Positions 40,119-48,705 of a stretch of DNA of 53,768 bases are shown piece after piece. This stretch comes from Fibrobacter succinogenes (GTDB taxonomy: Bacteria > Fibrobacterota > Fibrobacteria > Fibrobacterales > Fibrobacteraceae): the NCBI RefSeq assembly GCF_902779965.1, contig NZ_CACZDK010000020.1:1-53768 (forward strand). Direction: 5' to 3'. The notes under the pieces are model-generated. The model had not been told where the DNA came from and did no database searches. It saw only the letters and a list, made by a program, of their open reading frames with translations. Positions within the stretch are counted from its first letter, which is position 1. Each line of letters opens with the position of its first letter. The position numbers and the translations under genes are program-made.

Positions 40119-40147
40119 AATTTAGATAAGTCTAACATTTTTGTCAA
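40119..40147 (-). promoter_or_regulatory. MATE promoter overlapping a TTAGAC-type box
   Basis: Minus strand: TTGACA (40147-40142), 17-nt spacer, TAAATT (40124-40119). The box TTAGACTTATCTAA (40135-40122) covers the spacer and -10, matching the feo boxes at 12 of 14 positions of TTAGACATGTCTAA. A further TGTTAGACA lies between the -10 box and the ATG. Confidence 0.65.
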
Positions 40148-40203
40148 AGGACTACAGAAAAATCGTGGAACAGTATCCGCTTTCAGGGAATGAGAACCGC
40201 TTA
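40147..40203 (+). pseudogene. Probable displaced copy of the ecfA 3' end
   Basis: The plus-strand frame reads DYRKIVEQYPLSGNENRL, matching EYGKVVEQYPLLGNQEKL near the end of the EcfA protein (DNA 37712-37765). GAACAGTATCCGCT is identical in both. It is separated from ecfA by the MATE-EamA block. Too short to function. Confidence 0.6.
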
Positions 40204-41097
40204 TTCCTTTTTCTCGCGGAAGGCTTTGGGCGTCATCCCTGTCATGCGCTTGAAAAATTTCCCGAAGAAGCCTACATCAATAAAGTTCAGCTCGTTTGAA
40301 ATTTCTTGAATGTCTTTTTGCGTTGATTGTAAAAGAACCTTGGCGTCTAGGGCGATGTATTCGTCAATCCATTGTTTTGCGCCTTTGCCGCTCATTTCTT
40401 CAATGACTGTAGAAAGGTATTTGGGGGTGATGAAAAGTTCGTCAGCGTAATATTTGACACTGTGATTTTGGCGGTGTTCTTCTTCGACTTTTTGCAGAAA
40501 TGCGTTGAATAAAGCTTTTTTTCGATTAGAACCTTGCGGCTCAATGCTTTTTTCTGTTAAAATGTCGATGCATTCAAACGCAATGGATAGTACAAGGTTC
40601 TTAATGATTTGATAATGGTAGCGATTGTCTTTTGTGAGTTTAATTTTTTCTTGCAGGTGTCTGAACGATTTTTTTATTTGTTCAAATTTTTCACCATCCT
40701 TTTTCTGGAATGGCGATTGTTTTGCATGCTGAAAAAGTTGTAAACTGTCTTTGACTTGAGACATTAAGTCGTTCATCATGTCCATTGAACACGCGATACA
40801 TAACGGTTTAATGTCATTGCTTATGCTGATAACATGGATGATTTGCCCTGGAAATACGACAAAAATACAGCCTTTTTCCAACTCGTATGTCGTTGTGTTC
40901 ACTTCGATTGTGCTGTGGCCTTTTTCAATTAAAAATAATGCAAGACCTTGTATGTAAAAATAGCCAGATGTGTCTAGCCCTTCAATGTTTTCAAAAAAGA
41001 CAATTTTCCCAGGAACAGTGTTTGACTGCTTCAAAAAATCTAATAGGGAAAGGTCGGCTTTCTTTATGTTATTTGCGTTTGTAGGCTTTCTTTTCAT
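40201..41097 (-). CDS. AraC-family transcriptional regulator
   Basis: 298 residues from the ATG at 41097 (a TTG at 41112 is the alternative). The N-terminal ~150 residues form a cupin-like sensor region (FYIQGLALFLIEKGHSTIEV...FVVFPGQIIHVI). The C-terminal ~100 residues are a double helix-turn-helix AraC domain (VKYYADELFITPKYLSTVIEEMSGKGAKQ... and the conserved ISNELNFIDVGFFGKFFKRMTGMTPKAFR segment). Divergent from the RND efflux operon across a 155-nt promoter region, so it most likely controls that pump, and possibly the MATE gene downstream on its own strand. Effector unknown. Confidence 0.88.
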   Translation of the reverse strand: MKRKPTNANNIKKADLSLLDFLKQSNTVPGKIVFFENIEGLDTSGYFYIQGLALFLIEKGHSTIEVNTTTYELEKGCIFVVFPGQIIHVISISNDIKPLCIACSMDMMNDLMSQVKDSLQLFQHAKQSPFQKKDGEKFEQIKKSFRHLQEKIKLTKDNRYHYQIIKNLVLSIAFECIDILTEKSIEPQGSNRKKALFNAFLQKVEEEHRQNHSVKYYADELFITPKYLSTVIEEMSGKGAKQWIDEYIALDAKVLLQSTQKDIQEISNELNFIDVGFFGKFFKRMTGMTPKAFREKKE

Positions 41098-41252
41098 AAA
41101 ATCGAATAACAAATGTTTAAAATTGCTCCTAGTAAAAATTACCTCAATTTTGCCTAAAAAGTCACTAAAAAGTTTGAATTATGGTAAAAATTTCTGTTTT
41201 TGGCGAAATTTTAACCTTATAATTGACGAGCCTAAATCATATTTTTTAAAGT
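41098..41252. promoter_or_regulatory. Divergent promoter region of AraC regulator and RND pump
   Basis: 155 nt, AT-rich. TATAAT at about 41218-41223 is a candidate -10 for the pump operon, ~30 nt before its ATG. No clear repeats identify the AraC binding site. Confidence 0.4.
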
Positions 41253-42311
41253 ATGAATACGAAATTGTACATACTTCCTCTTTTGATATTGTCTCTTGTT
41301 GCTTGCGAAAGTGACTTCAATTCTCGCAATGACAAGAAAATCGCTCAGAAACAAACGCCGATAGTTAAAGTCGAGACTATTGTCGCTAAGAATTCAAATG
41401 TCGGCAGTTCGTTGCGTTACGCGGGTTCTATAGCCGAAGTCGCGACAACGATGGTAAGCTTTTCTTCGCCGGGGACGGTGAAGTCGGTGCATGTGACCGA
41501 AGGCAAAAAGATGAACAAGGGTGCGCTCGTGGCGACCTTGGATGATACTTCTGCAAAGAGTGCCTTGGAGATTGCCTCTGCTTTGAAAAATCAGGCGGAA
41601 GATGCGCGCGCCCGTATGGAAAAGTTGCATGAGAACAAGACCATTTCTGAAATCCAGTGGATGGATGTTGAAAGTAAATATAGGCAGGCTATTGCTGCGG
41701 AGAAACTTGCGCAAAAGGCGCTGGATGATTGCAAACTTTACGCCCCTGCAACGGGAATTGTTGTGGGCAAATCGCTTGAAATCGGGCAGAATGTTGTACC
41801 GAGTTCTCCTGTGTTTCGCATTGTGAATATCGCGACGGTCAAGGCGGTTGCCTCCGTTCCCGAAAAAGATGTTGCTATGCTCAATGTGGGTGACAAAGTA
41901 GAAGTCCGTGTCGGTGCACTTGGCGATAAAACTTTTGAAGGGAAGATTACAAATAAGGGAATTTCTGCTAATCCGCTTTCGCGTTCTTACCAAATCGAAG
42001 CTGAACTGAAAAATAAGAGTGGCGAGCTTTTGCCGGGAATGCTTTTGGAAATGTTCATCGATAGTAAAAATTCTCTCGCTGGTGTAGAACTCCCCGCATC
42101 TGCGGTGCTTTTGGATGAATACAATCGCTCTTTTGTTTGGGTCGTCCGTGGTGGAAAAACGATGAGAAAAAATGTTGAAACCTCTCTAGGAAATGGTTCA
42201 CAGCTTTTGGTGCAGGGAATTGACGATGGTGATTCCGTTGTGGTAAAGGGAATGTCCAAGGTGGGCGAGGGTGACCGAGTTCAAACGGCAAATCAGGCTG
42301 TTGCTCGATAG
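41253..42311 (+). CDS. RND efflux membrane-fusion lipoprotein
   Basis: 352 residues. Lipoprotein signal peptide with lipobox LVAC (Cys ~18). HlyD/AcrA-type architecture follows: a barrel-sandwich half (GSSLRYAGSIAEVATTMVSF, VKSVHVTEGKKMNKGALVATLDD), a short alpha-hairpin (~90-150), the second half-motif (DCKLYAPATGIVVGKSLEIGQNV), a beta-barrel and a membrane-proximal domain. Periplasmic adaptor linking the RND pump encoded 9 nt downstream to the TolC-type channel. No obvious Shine-Dalgarno sequence before the ATG. Confidence 0.93.
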   Translation: MNTKLYILPLLILSLVACESDFNSRNDKKIAQKQTPIVKVETIVAKNSNVGSSLRYAGSIAEVATTMVSFSSPGTVKSVHVTEGKKMNKGALVATLDDTSAKSALEIASALKNQAEDARARMEKLHENKTISEIQWMDVESKYRQAIAAEKLAQKALDDCKLYAPATGIVVGKSLEIGQNVVPSSPVFRIVNIATVKAVASVPEKDVAMLNVGDKVEVRVGALGDKTFEGKITNKGISANPLSRSYQIEAELKNKSGELLPGMLLEMFIDSKNSLAGVELPASAVLLDEYNRSFVWVVRGGKTMRKNVETSLGNGSQLLVQGIDDGDSVVVKGMSKVGEGDRVQTANQAVAR

Positions 42312-42320
42312 GGGAATTCT

Positions 42321-45300
42321 ATGAAAAAGAAACGTTCCTTTGTTGAAACCGCCATGCGTTATCGCGGCATTGTGTTTATGCTTTGCTGCATTTTGGTGCT
42401 ATTGGGCGTTTATGGCCTTTCTGCTAATCGAAAAAATGAGTTCCCTGAATTTACAGTGCGTCAGGGCGTTGTGATTGCGGTTTATCCCGGTGCAACTGTA
42501 AAAGAAGTGGAAGACCGTGTTACGAAACCGCTTGAAGATTACATCTTCACTTATGGCGATGTCAAAAAAAGCAAAACGACTTCTATGACTCGCGATGGCA
42601 TGGTGATTGTTCAGGTGGCGCTTGAAGATTACGTGTATGACAAAGATGGATTTTGGAGTCGATTCAAGCATGGTGTTTCGCAGTTCAAGTCGAGTTTGCC
42701 TGCTGGAGTCCTTGCAATCATCGTGATGGATGATTTTGGCGATGCTTCGTCGATGCTCTTGGCGATAGAAAGCAAGAATAAAACTTATCGTGAATTGGGT
42801 GAATATCTTGACGGACTTGCGGATAACTTAAGACCGCTTGAAAGTGTCGGCCGCATTACGCGTTTTGGCGAACAGAAAGACCAGATTTCTATTTATCTGG
42901 ATAACGAAAAACTTTCCCAATATGGGCTGGGCTACAAGTCGGTGACCGCGTTCCTTTCGGGGCAAGGCCTCGTGAATATTGCGGGAACCTTAAGGGACGG
43001 CGATTACAACCACCCGATTTATGTGGAAAGCGGCGTGAATTCTTTAGAAAGTGTCCGCGAAACAATTGTCTTTAGTGCGCCTGACGGAAGTGTGGTTCGC
43101 TTGAAAGATGTAGCCCGTGTGGAACGCGAATATCCTGATCGTACAGCCTATATCGAAGTGAACGGCAACAAGTGCGTGATGCTTAGCATCGAAATGAAAA
43201 AAGGCCACGACATCGTGAAAATGGGCAAGGAAATAAAACAGGTGCTTTCGGAATTTGAAAGCAGCTTGCCTGAAGAAGTCAAGATGTTCCGCATTACGGA
43301 CCAGACGGAAGTTGTTGGCAAAAGTATTGATGACTTTTTGAGAGAAATCTTGGTTGCCGTATTGGCGGTTATTATTGTGGTTGTTCTGTTGCAACCTTTC
43401 AAGGTGGCATTGATTGCGGCTTCGACTATTCCAATATCCATTTTCATTTCGCTTGGGCTTTTCTTTGGCCTCGGCTACGAAATAAACGGTGTGACGCTTG
43501 CAGCCTTGATGGTGTCGCTGGGAATGATTGTAGATAATTCCATCGTGATATTGGATGATTATCAAGAACGAATTTATGGTTCTGGTACACGCTGGAGAGC
43601 GGCGGAACATAGCGCCGTTCATTTCTTGAAATCGATTTTTTCGGCTACGCTCGCCATAAGCATTACCTTCTTCCCGTTCTTGGTGACGATGAATGGAATG
43701 TTTAGCGATTTTGTGACAACATTCCCGTGGGCGGTGACTATCGTTCTTTCGATTTCTTTGCTCGTGGCGATATTTATTGTTCCCTATTTGCAATTTGCTT
43801 TCTTAAAACCGAAAACAAAAAAGAAGAGCAAGTTCTCTTTTGAGAGTCTCTCGAACTTTATCTATGAACGCGTTTTAAGAACTTGTTTCAGGTTCCCAAA
43901 ATTGACCATTCTTGTGGCGGTTATTTGTGTTGTCTTGGGCGCGGTTATGATTATTTCTCGCCCCATAAAACTCATGCCGATTGCGGAACGCAACCAGCTC
44001 TCAGTAGAATTCTATTTGCCGAACGGGACTTCGATTAATCAGACTTCTGCCGTGGCGGATAGCATGAAGTGTATCTTGGAAAAAGATCCGAGAGTCACCT
44101 ACATTACGACATTCAAGGGAATGTCTTCGCCGCGTTTTCATATGACTTATGCACCGCAATTTGCCGGTGAAAATTTTGCGCAGTTTATCGTAAATACCGA
44201 AAGTGCTCATGCTACAGAAGAGATTATCAAGGAGTATTCGGAAAAATATGTAGATCATTTTGCAAATGTATTTGTGCGCTTTAAACAGCTCAGCTTTAGC
44301 GATGCCGCATCGCCAATAGAAATTAGAATCTCCGATGGAACGGATGAAAATCGTAAAGTTGCAAGCGAAAAGGTGAAAAATTATTTGCGGGGTCTCCCAG
44401 GTGTTTATCTTGTTCGCAGTTCCTATGGAGAACCTTTGAGCGGCATTAAAGTTTCGCTTGACGAAAATGCTTCGAAACTTGGGGTGAACCAGTTTTCTGT
44501 CGAGGCGATGCTTGCTTCTCGCTACAATGCCGGATTCCCGATTGCAAATCTTTGGGAAGGCAATAGAAATGTTCCTGTTGTGCTTAAGGGAACGCATGCT
44601 GATTCTGCAAGTTTTTCGAATCTTGAAAATGAACAAATCGCAACTTATGGCGGACTTTCTAATGCGCCGCTCCGTCAGATTGCAAAATTCTCGCCTGTAT
44701 TCAACGAGGGCGCGCGCGATAGAAGGAATGGTCTCCCGACGGTGACGATTTCTGCCGAAGTTTCGCAGAATGTCAGTGCGAATGACCTTGCTTTAAAACA
44801 TTTTGAATCGTTGAAAAAACTGACTGCCAGCGAAGGGGTTAAATTGGAGCTTGGTGGCGAAGCGGCCTCTGTTATCGAAACGCTTCCTGGACTCCTTAAA
44901 GGTCTCGTCGTGGCTGTTGCTATGATGTTCTTTATCATGGTATGGCACTTCCGAAAAATTCGTATCGCGTTCACGTTGTTCTCGTTGCTTTCGCTTTCTA
45001 TTTTCGGGACGGGTGTTGCCATGTGGATTACGGATATGGATTTCACGATTACGGGCGTCCTTGGCATGGTGAGCTTGTTTGGAATTATGGTGCGTAATGG
45101 AATTATCATGATTGATTATGCTGAGGAATTGAAACGCAAGGAACATTTGAGTCCCAAAAATGCCATATACAATTCGGCACTTAGGCGTATGCGTCCGATA
45201 TTCCTGACTTCGGCGGCGGCTTCTGCGGGAGTCTTACCTATGATGGTGAGTGGAGATGGTCTGTGGGTGCCTATGGCCATCATCATTTTCTGGGGAACGC

Positions 45301-45395
45301 TTGTGACGATGTGCTTGATTTTGACTGTGCTGCCCGTTGCTTATTGGGGTGTAAGTTGTATGAAATTCAGACGCAGGAAAGTGATTAGTGGTTAG
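42321..45395 (+). CDS. RND efflux pump permease (AcrB-type)
   Basis: 1024-residue inner-membrane proton antiporter. Duplicated layout with large periplasmic loops after TM1 and TM7; VSLGMIVDNSIVILDDYQER carries the TM4 acidic residues of the proton relay, and GVLGMVSLFGIMVRNGIIMIDYAEEL is the matching TM10 segment. Substrates cannot be told from sequence; the loops do not show the Met/heavy-metal signatures of CusA. The stop codon and last codons (KVISG) fall in a GTGATTAGTGGTTAG repeat, so the C-terminus may have been trimmed or reset by repeat insertion. Confidence 0.94.
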   Translation: MKKKRSFVETAMRYRGIVFMLCCILVLLGVYGLSANRKNEFPEFTVRQGVVIAVYPGATVKEVEDRVTKPLEDYIFTYGDVKKSKTTSMTRDGMVIVQVALEDYVYDKDGFWSRFKHGVSQFKSSLPAGVLAIIVMDDFGDASSMLLAIESKNKTYRELGEYLDGLADNLRPLESVGRITRFGEQKDQISIYLDNEKLSQYGLGYKSVTAFLSGQGLVNIAGTLRDGDYNHPIYVESGVNSLESVRETIVFSAPDGSVVRLKDVARVEREYPDRTAYIEVNGNKCVMLSIEMKKGHDIVKMGKEIKQVLSEFESSLPEEVKMFRITDQTEVVGKSIDDFLREILVAVLAVIIVVVLLQPFKVALIAASTIPISIFISLGLFFGLGYEINGVTLAALMVSLGMIVDNSIVILDDYQERIYGSGTRWRAAEHSAVHFLKSIFSATLAISITFFPFLVTMNGMFSDFVTTFPWAVTIVLSISLLVAIFIVPYLQFAFLKPKTKKKSKFSFESLSNFIYERVLRTCFRFPKLTILVAVICVVLGAVMIISRPIKLMPIAERNQLSVEFYLPNGTSINQTSAVADSMKCILEKDPRVTYITTFKGMSSPRFHMTYAPQFAGENFAQFIVNTESAHATEEIIKEYSEKYVDHFANVFVRFKQLSFSDAASPIEIRISDGTDENRKVASEKVKNYLRGLPGVYLVRSSYGEPLSGIKVSLDENASKLGVNQFSVEAMLASRYNAGFPIANLWEGNRNVPVVLKGTHADSASFSNLENEQIATYGGLSNAPLRQIAKFSPVFNEGARDRRNGLPTVTISAEVSQNVSANDLALKHFESLKKLTASEGVKLELGGEAASVIETLPGLLKGLVVAVAMMFFIMVWHFRKIRIAFTLFSLLSLSIFGTGVAMWITDMDFTITGVLGMVSLFGIMVRNGIIMIDYAEELKRKEHLSPKNAIYNSALRRMRPIFLTSAAASAGVLPMMVSGDGLWVPMAIIIFWGTLVTMCLILTVLPVAYWGVSCMKFRRRKVISG

Positions 45396-45504
45396 TGGTT
45401 GGTGATTAGTGATTAGGAAAAAGTAGGCGATAGGCAGTGGATGGTAAGAAGTAAACGTTCTCTTTGCGTCATTCTGAGGACCGAAGGGACGAAGAATCCA
45501 GGGA
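45381..45504 (+). repeat. Repeat-filled gap between RND permease and TolC gene
   Basis: GTGATTAGTGGTTAGTGGTT direct repeats (45381-45417), then GTAGGCGATAGGCAGTGGAT (about 45423-45442), then a family A-like unit CGTCATTCTGAGGACCGAAG...GAAGAATCC (45477-45500). Confidence 0.7.
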
Positions 45505-45513
45505 GTTTATAAA

Positions 45514-46875
45514 ATGAATAAATTGAATAACATAATGGTTGCTCTTATTTTTAGCATTTCCGCATCGTTCGCGGCGGATGTGTATACGCTTGATGATTGC
45601 TTGCGTATTGCACGCGAAAATAATGCGACTTTGAAAAGTGCGAAAGTGAATCGCCAAATGGCCGAAGAAACCGAAGGAAGCGCCTTCCCGGCGTATTTCC
45701 CGAAGGTGTTTGCCGGTGGTTTTGCCTTTATCTCGAACGATTTCTTGGTAAAACAAAAAATGGATCTGTCCAAAGAAATGGAAAGTGTCGGACAACAAGT
45801 TGCGCCGACCTTGGTGCAGGCGGGGATTGACCCTTCTTTGTTGTCAGGACTTCCGACGACTTTTAATATGGGAATGGTTGATAAAGGAATTATTGGGCAT
45901 TTGACTTTGATTCAGCCGATTTTTGTGGGCGGACAAATTTACAACGGCAATCAGCTTGCCAAAATTGGAACTCGTGTTGCCAAATTGCAGGAAACTCTTA
46001 CCGAAACGGAAATCCGCAAGAATACGGAGACCTATTACTGGCTCATTATTTCGCTTAAGGAAAAGTTGAAAACACTTGCCGAAGCCGAAAAACAGGTGGA
46101 TGGAATTTATAGCGATGTCCAAGTTGCTGTAGAAGCGGGGGTCGCTGTGAAAAATGATTTGCTTCGTGTTGAACTCGAAAAGAAAAAGCTGCAAAGCAAT
46201 CGTCTGAAACTTGAAAATGGAATCTCGGTCGCAAAGCTGATGCTGGCGCGGCAAATGAACCGCGACAATGCTGATTTTGACCTTGCCGATGCTGATCTTT
46301 CACAAATAACGCCGCCTGAATCTTACGCGATTTCTGCTGACGATGGTGTTGAACGCCGTGCCGAAAGTAAGTTGCTTGCCATCAGTCGCGAAGCTGCCGA
46401 AAAGGAGCGTTCGATGGAACGCGGCAAAGTTCTCCCAACTCTTGCTGTTGGCGCAAGTTTGCTTTATCAAAACTTGCTTGACGATGATGCTGTGAATGGC
46501 GTGCTTTTTGCATCGCTTACGGTGCCGATTTCGGATTGGTGGAGCAATAGCTATTCTACCGCCAAGCTTGACTTGAAGGCGCAAAAGGCGGCGATTGACG
46601 AGGTAGAAAACAAGAACTTGATCAAGGTGGATATTGATGCCAAATGGAACACGCTGAACGAATCCTTCAAACAAATAGAAATCAGTCGTGATGCCATTGC
46701 CCAGGCCGAAGAAAACTTGCGCATACAACGTGAATTTTACAATGCGGGCACTGCGACGCTTAGCAATTTGCTAGAAGCGGAAACGTTGCGCCAGCAAGCT
46801 GCGGATTCGTACACCGAAACTGTCACAGGATATTACACTGCAGTCTGTGCGTACTTGACTGCAACAGGCCGGTGA
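45514..46875 (+). CDS. TolC-family outer-membrane efflux protein
   Basis: 453 residues. Signal peptide MNKLNNIMVALIFSISASFA. Two OEP repeats with long helices (LDDCLRIARENNATLKSAKV..., and from about residue 250 onwards AESKLLAISREAAEKERSM...) and short beta-barrel strands; the helix motif LRIQREFYNAGTATLSNLLEAE is typical. It forms the trimeric exit duct of the tripartite pump with the two upstream genes. It is separated from the permease gene by 118 nt of repeats but presumably stays in the operon. Confidence 0.93.
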   Translation: MNKLNNIMVALIFSISASFAADVYTLDDCLRIARENNATLKSAKVNRQMAEETEGSAFPAYFPKVFAGGFAFISNDFLVKQKMDLSKEMESVGQQVAPTLVQAGIDPSLLSGLPTTFNMGMVDKGIIGHLTLIQPIFVGGQIYNGNQLAKIGTRVAKLQETLTETEIRKNTETYYWLIISLKEKLKTLAEAEKQVDGIYSDVQVAVEAGVAVKNDLLRVELEKKKLQSNRLKLENGISVAKLMLARQMNRDNADFDLADADLSQITPPESYAISADDGVERRAESKLLAISREAAEKERSMERGKVLPTLAVGASLLYQNLLDDDAVNGVLFASLTVPISDWWSNSYSTAKLDLKAQKAAIDEVENKNLIKVDIDAKWNTLNESFKQIEISRDAIAQAEENLRIQREFYNAGTATLSNLLEAETLRQQAADSYTETVTGYYTAVCAYLTATGR

Positions 46876-47053
46876 ACGGAACGGGAATGCGTTGGGTTAT
46901 TCTTGCTTTCAGTGTAGCTTTTTGTGTAGTTTTATTATGTAGTCCTATCTGTAGTTTTTAGGTCATTGCTTACGTTTTCAATTCTCGTGTCGTATGAGTA
47001 GCTTGTGGCAAAGCCTGATGTATTTATTCAACGAAAACTTTTAGAAAGATAAA
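46876..47053. other. Intergenic region without a gene
   Basis: About 180 nt after the tolC-type gene; several GTAGTTTT-like T-rich runs (GTAGCTTTTTGTGTAGTTTT) but no convincing hairpin, ORF or repeat family. Confidence 0.4.
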
Positions 47054-47077
47054 CGGATGCCGAGCTTTCGACATCCG
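47054..47077. terminator. Hairpin terminator before the 47098 gene end
   Basis: CGGATGCCGA / TCGACATCCG with one mismatch and a 4-nt loop; T-rich on both sides, so probably bidirectional between the convergent tolC-type and hypothetical genes. Confidence 0.7.
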
Positions 47078-47097
47078 CTTTGTTTTATGTTTTACGT

Positions 47098-47499
47098 TTA
47101 CTTGATGAATGCGTGAAGCAGTTTTTTCGCTTCATCGCCTGTGGCAAATCGCGTTTCGACAACCGTGTGGTATTCGAATCCCGAGAATTGTTGCAAGTGG
47201 AATGCTGCGAATTCATGGTCTCGCGAGTAGCAGAGATTCAGTTTCATGTTCCCGTTATCGCTTGTTTTGGGGCGACCATTCTTTTGCAGGACGGCGTCGA
47301 GTTCAGCGGGGGAGGCTTCGAGAATTGCTTTTGCTTTTTGCCCTTCTGCGGGAGCGAATTCCAATGCGGTCCCTACGACAGGAGAATTTGTCGGGGCGTA
47401 AGTGACTTTGGTTTTGAGGCCGAAAAAGGCTTTTTCGGTTTTGATATAAATTTGATTGAAGAGGGCTGTCGCCATCTCCATTTTGGAAATGTTTTCCAT
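47098..47499 (-). CDS. Hypothetical 133-residue protein
   Basis: I do not recognise the family. The sequence is well-formed for a coding gene: AAAGAGAAAGAAC before the ATG, a terminator after the stop and balanced codons. No signal peptide or membrane segment. N-terminal helix (MENISKMEMATALFNQIYIK), a central AEGQKAKAILEASPAELDAVL helical part, and a C-terminus with FHLQQFSGFEYHTVVETRF strands ahead of a final helix. Probably cytoplasmic. It stands alone. Confidence 0.65.
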   Translation of the reverse strand: MENISKMEMATALFNQIYIKTEKAFFGLKTKVTYAPTNSPVVGTALEFAPAEGQKAKAILEASPAELDAVLQKNGRPKTSDNGNMKLNLCYSRDHEFAAFHLQQFSGFEYHTVVETRFATGDEAKKLLHAFIK

Positions 47500-47575
47500 G
47501 TTCTTTCTCTTTGTTAAAAGTTTAAATTTTGCCGCTTGTTTGTGCGGCGGAATGTGTATCGAGAGAAAGAACTTG

Positions 47576-48004
47576 TTAACAAAGTATTCGTTTTAATGTG
47601 AATACGTAATATTCTTTGGGAATTTGATATGCAAGGGGTGTCGGAAAGCCGTTATGTATTCCGATCGATGCAAAAACTTTTTGAATAGTGTGCTTTGCAC
47701 CCCATTTAAATGCTGCTGCATCGCGACCGCCAATTCCTTGAAAACCCGCATTCCGTAAAGTACGTGAAAGCGCCTGTTGCCCGGCTCTTCGCATGAGCAG
47801 AACGGCTTCTGATGAAACTTCTCGCGACAGAAAATGTGACTTTTCGTGAGCGGCGTCTTGGTTGAATTCGGCATAGCTTAATTCGACGCTTGAGTTTAAT
47901 TCAACATCGTAGTCATAAACAAAAGACCCTTCGACAACCGCGGCGAGAATTGCAAAAAATGCCGCCGCAATCATCAAAAGGAAATTTTGTTTAATGGTTT
48001 TCAT
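47576..48004 (-). CDS. Hypothetical secreted or anchored protein
   Basis: 142 residues from the ATG at 48004 (a TTG three bases upstream is an alternative). An N-terminal hydrophobic segment (FLLMIAAAFFAILAAVVEGSF) could be a signal peptide or anchor. The remainder includes AHEKSHFLSREVSSEAVLLMRRAGQQALSR (given as the region around residues 50-80), which recalls predicted zinc-binding HE..H-like spacing only weakly, and GFPTPLAYQIPKEYYVF near the end. No family recognised. Its start is 47 nt from the end of the DUF4405-like gene on the same strand. Confidence 0.6.
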   Translation of the reverse strand: MKTIKQNFLLMIAAAFFAILAAVVEGSFVYDYDVELNSSVELSYAEFNQDAAHEKSHFLSREVSSEAVLLMRRAGQQALSRTLRNAGFQGIGGRDAAAFKWGAKHTIQKVFASIGIHNGFPTPLAYQIPKEYYVFTLKRILC

Positions 48005-48051
48005 CAAAGTTTAAAATAGAATTTTTATAAGGGCGAAGTTTCACATTTTTG

Positions 48052-48705
48052 TCAGCGTGAGTATTTAACCATCGCCGTCATCGCAAGGTGCATCACCACC
48101 GCGAACATCGCCATGATGGCGATGTAGTCTAGTACGAACAGCAAATAGCCGTGTTCCAGATCCAGGAAGAAGAATGGTTGCTGGAGCGTAAGGTATTTCC
48201 AGAGACCGCGGGCGACAAAAGCATATATTCCGTAAGCGGCAAGCGCAAACGTTATGCCTGTGGCGACCTTTCCGCGAATAAACAGCGACAAGTGTAGCCC
48301 GATGTGTAGCGAGACGAATACGAGATACCAGTGACTTGCTTGCATGTGGGCGTTGCGGGCAAAATTTGCTCCACTTTCGATTCCGAGCCAAGAAAACACG
48401 TGATTCGATAGCATAATCCCGCTTATCATCAAGAACAGAACGCACACGATAACGCCAGCGTTAACAATCGTCCGCACGATTCTCAACGCGTTGTATTTTC
48501 CCTTGAGTACGCCCTTGATCCACGCACGGTTCCAAACAACGTGTACCGCCCACAAAACAAACTGCACAACGCCCAAGATTTCGTGGACGAGTCTACTGTC
48601 AAGTTCGCCGCCGAAAACATTGTAAAAAAGACCGTTCCCACCCATCAATATGAGGGTGAGTACGGCCATTGTTATATCTAATGTACGGCGGGCTATTTTA
48701 CCCAC
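48052..48705 (-). CDS. DUF4405-like cytochrome-b-type membrane protein, copy 1
   Basis: 217 residues, about five or six transmembrane helices with histidines placed as in b-type cytochromes: LVHEILGVVQFVLWAVHVVWNR, ASHWYLVFVSLHIGLHLSLF and FAVVMHLAMTAM. The DUF4405/DUF4405-like group is associated with flavodoxins and may transfer electrons through the membrane. Copy 2 at 52647 shares about 80% of residues; the DNA is nearly identical over the last ~400 nt of the gene and more diverged towards the 5' end. Upstream of this copy lies only a broken fragment rather than the flavodoxin found upstream of copy 2. The role in reducing a partner is inference. Confidence 0.8.
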   Translation of the reverse strand: MGKIARRTLDITMAVLTLILMGGNGLFYNVFGGELDSRLVHEILGVVQFVLWAVHVVWNRAWIKGVLKGKYNALRIVRTIVNAGVIVCVLFLMISGIMLSNHVFSWLGIESGANFARNAHMQASHWYLVFVSLHIGLHLSLFIRGKVATGITFALAAYGIYAFVARGLWKYLTLQQPFFFLDLEHGYLLFVLDYIAIMAMFAVVMHLAMTAMVKYSR

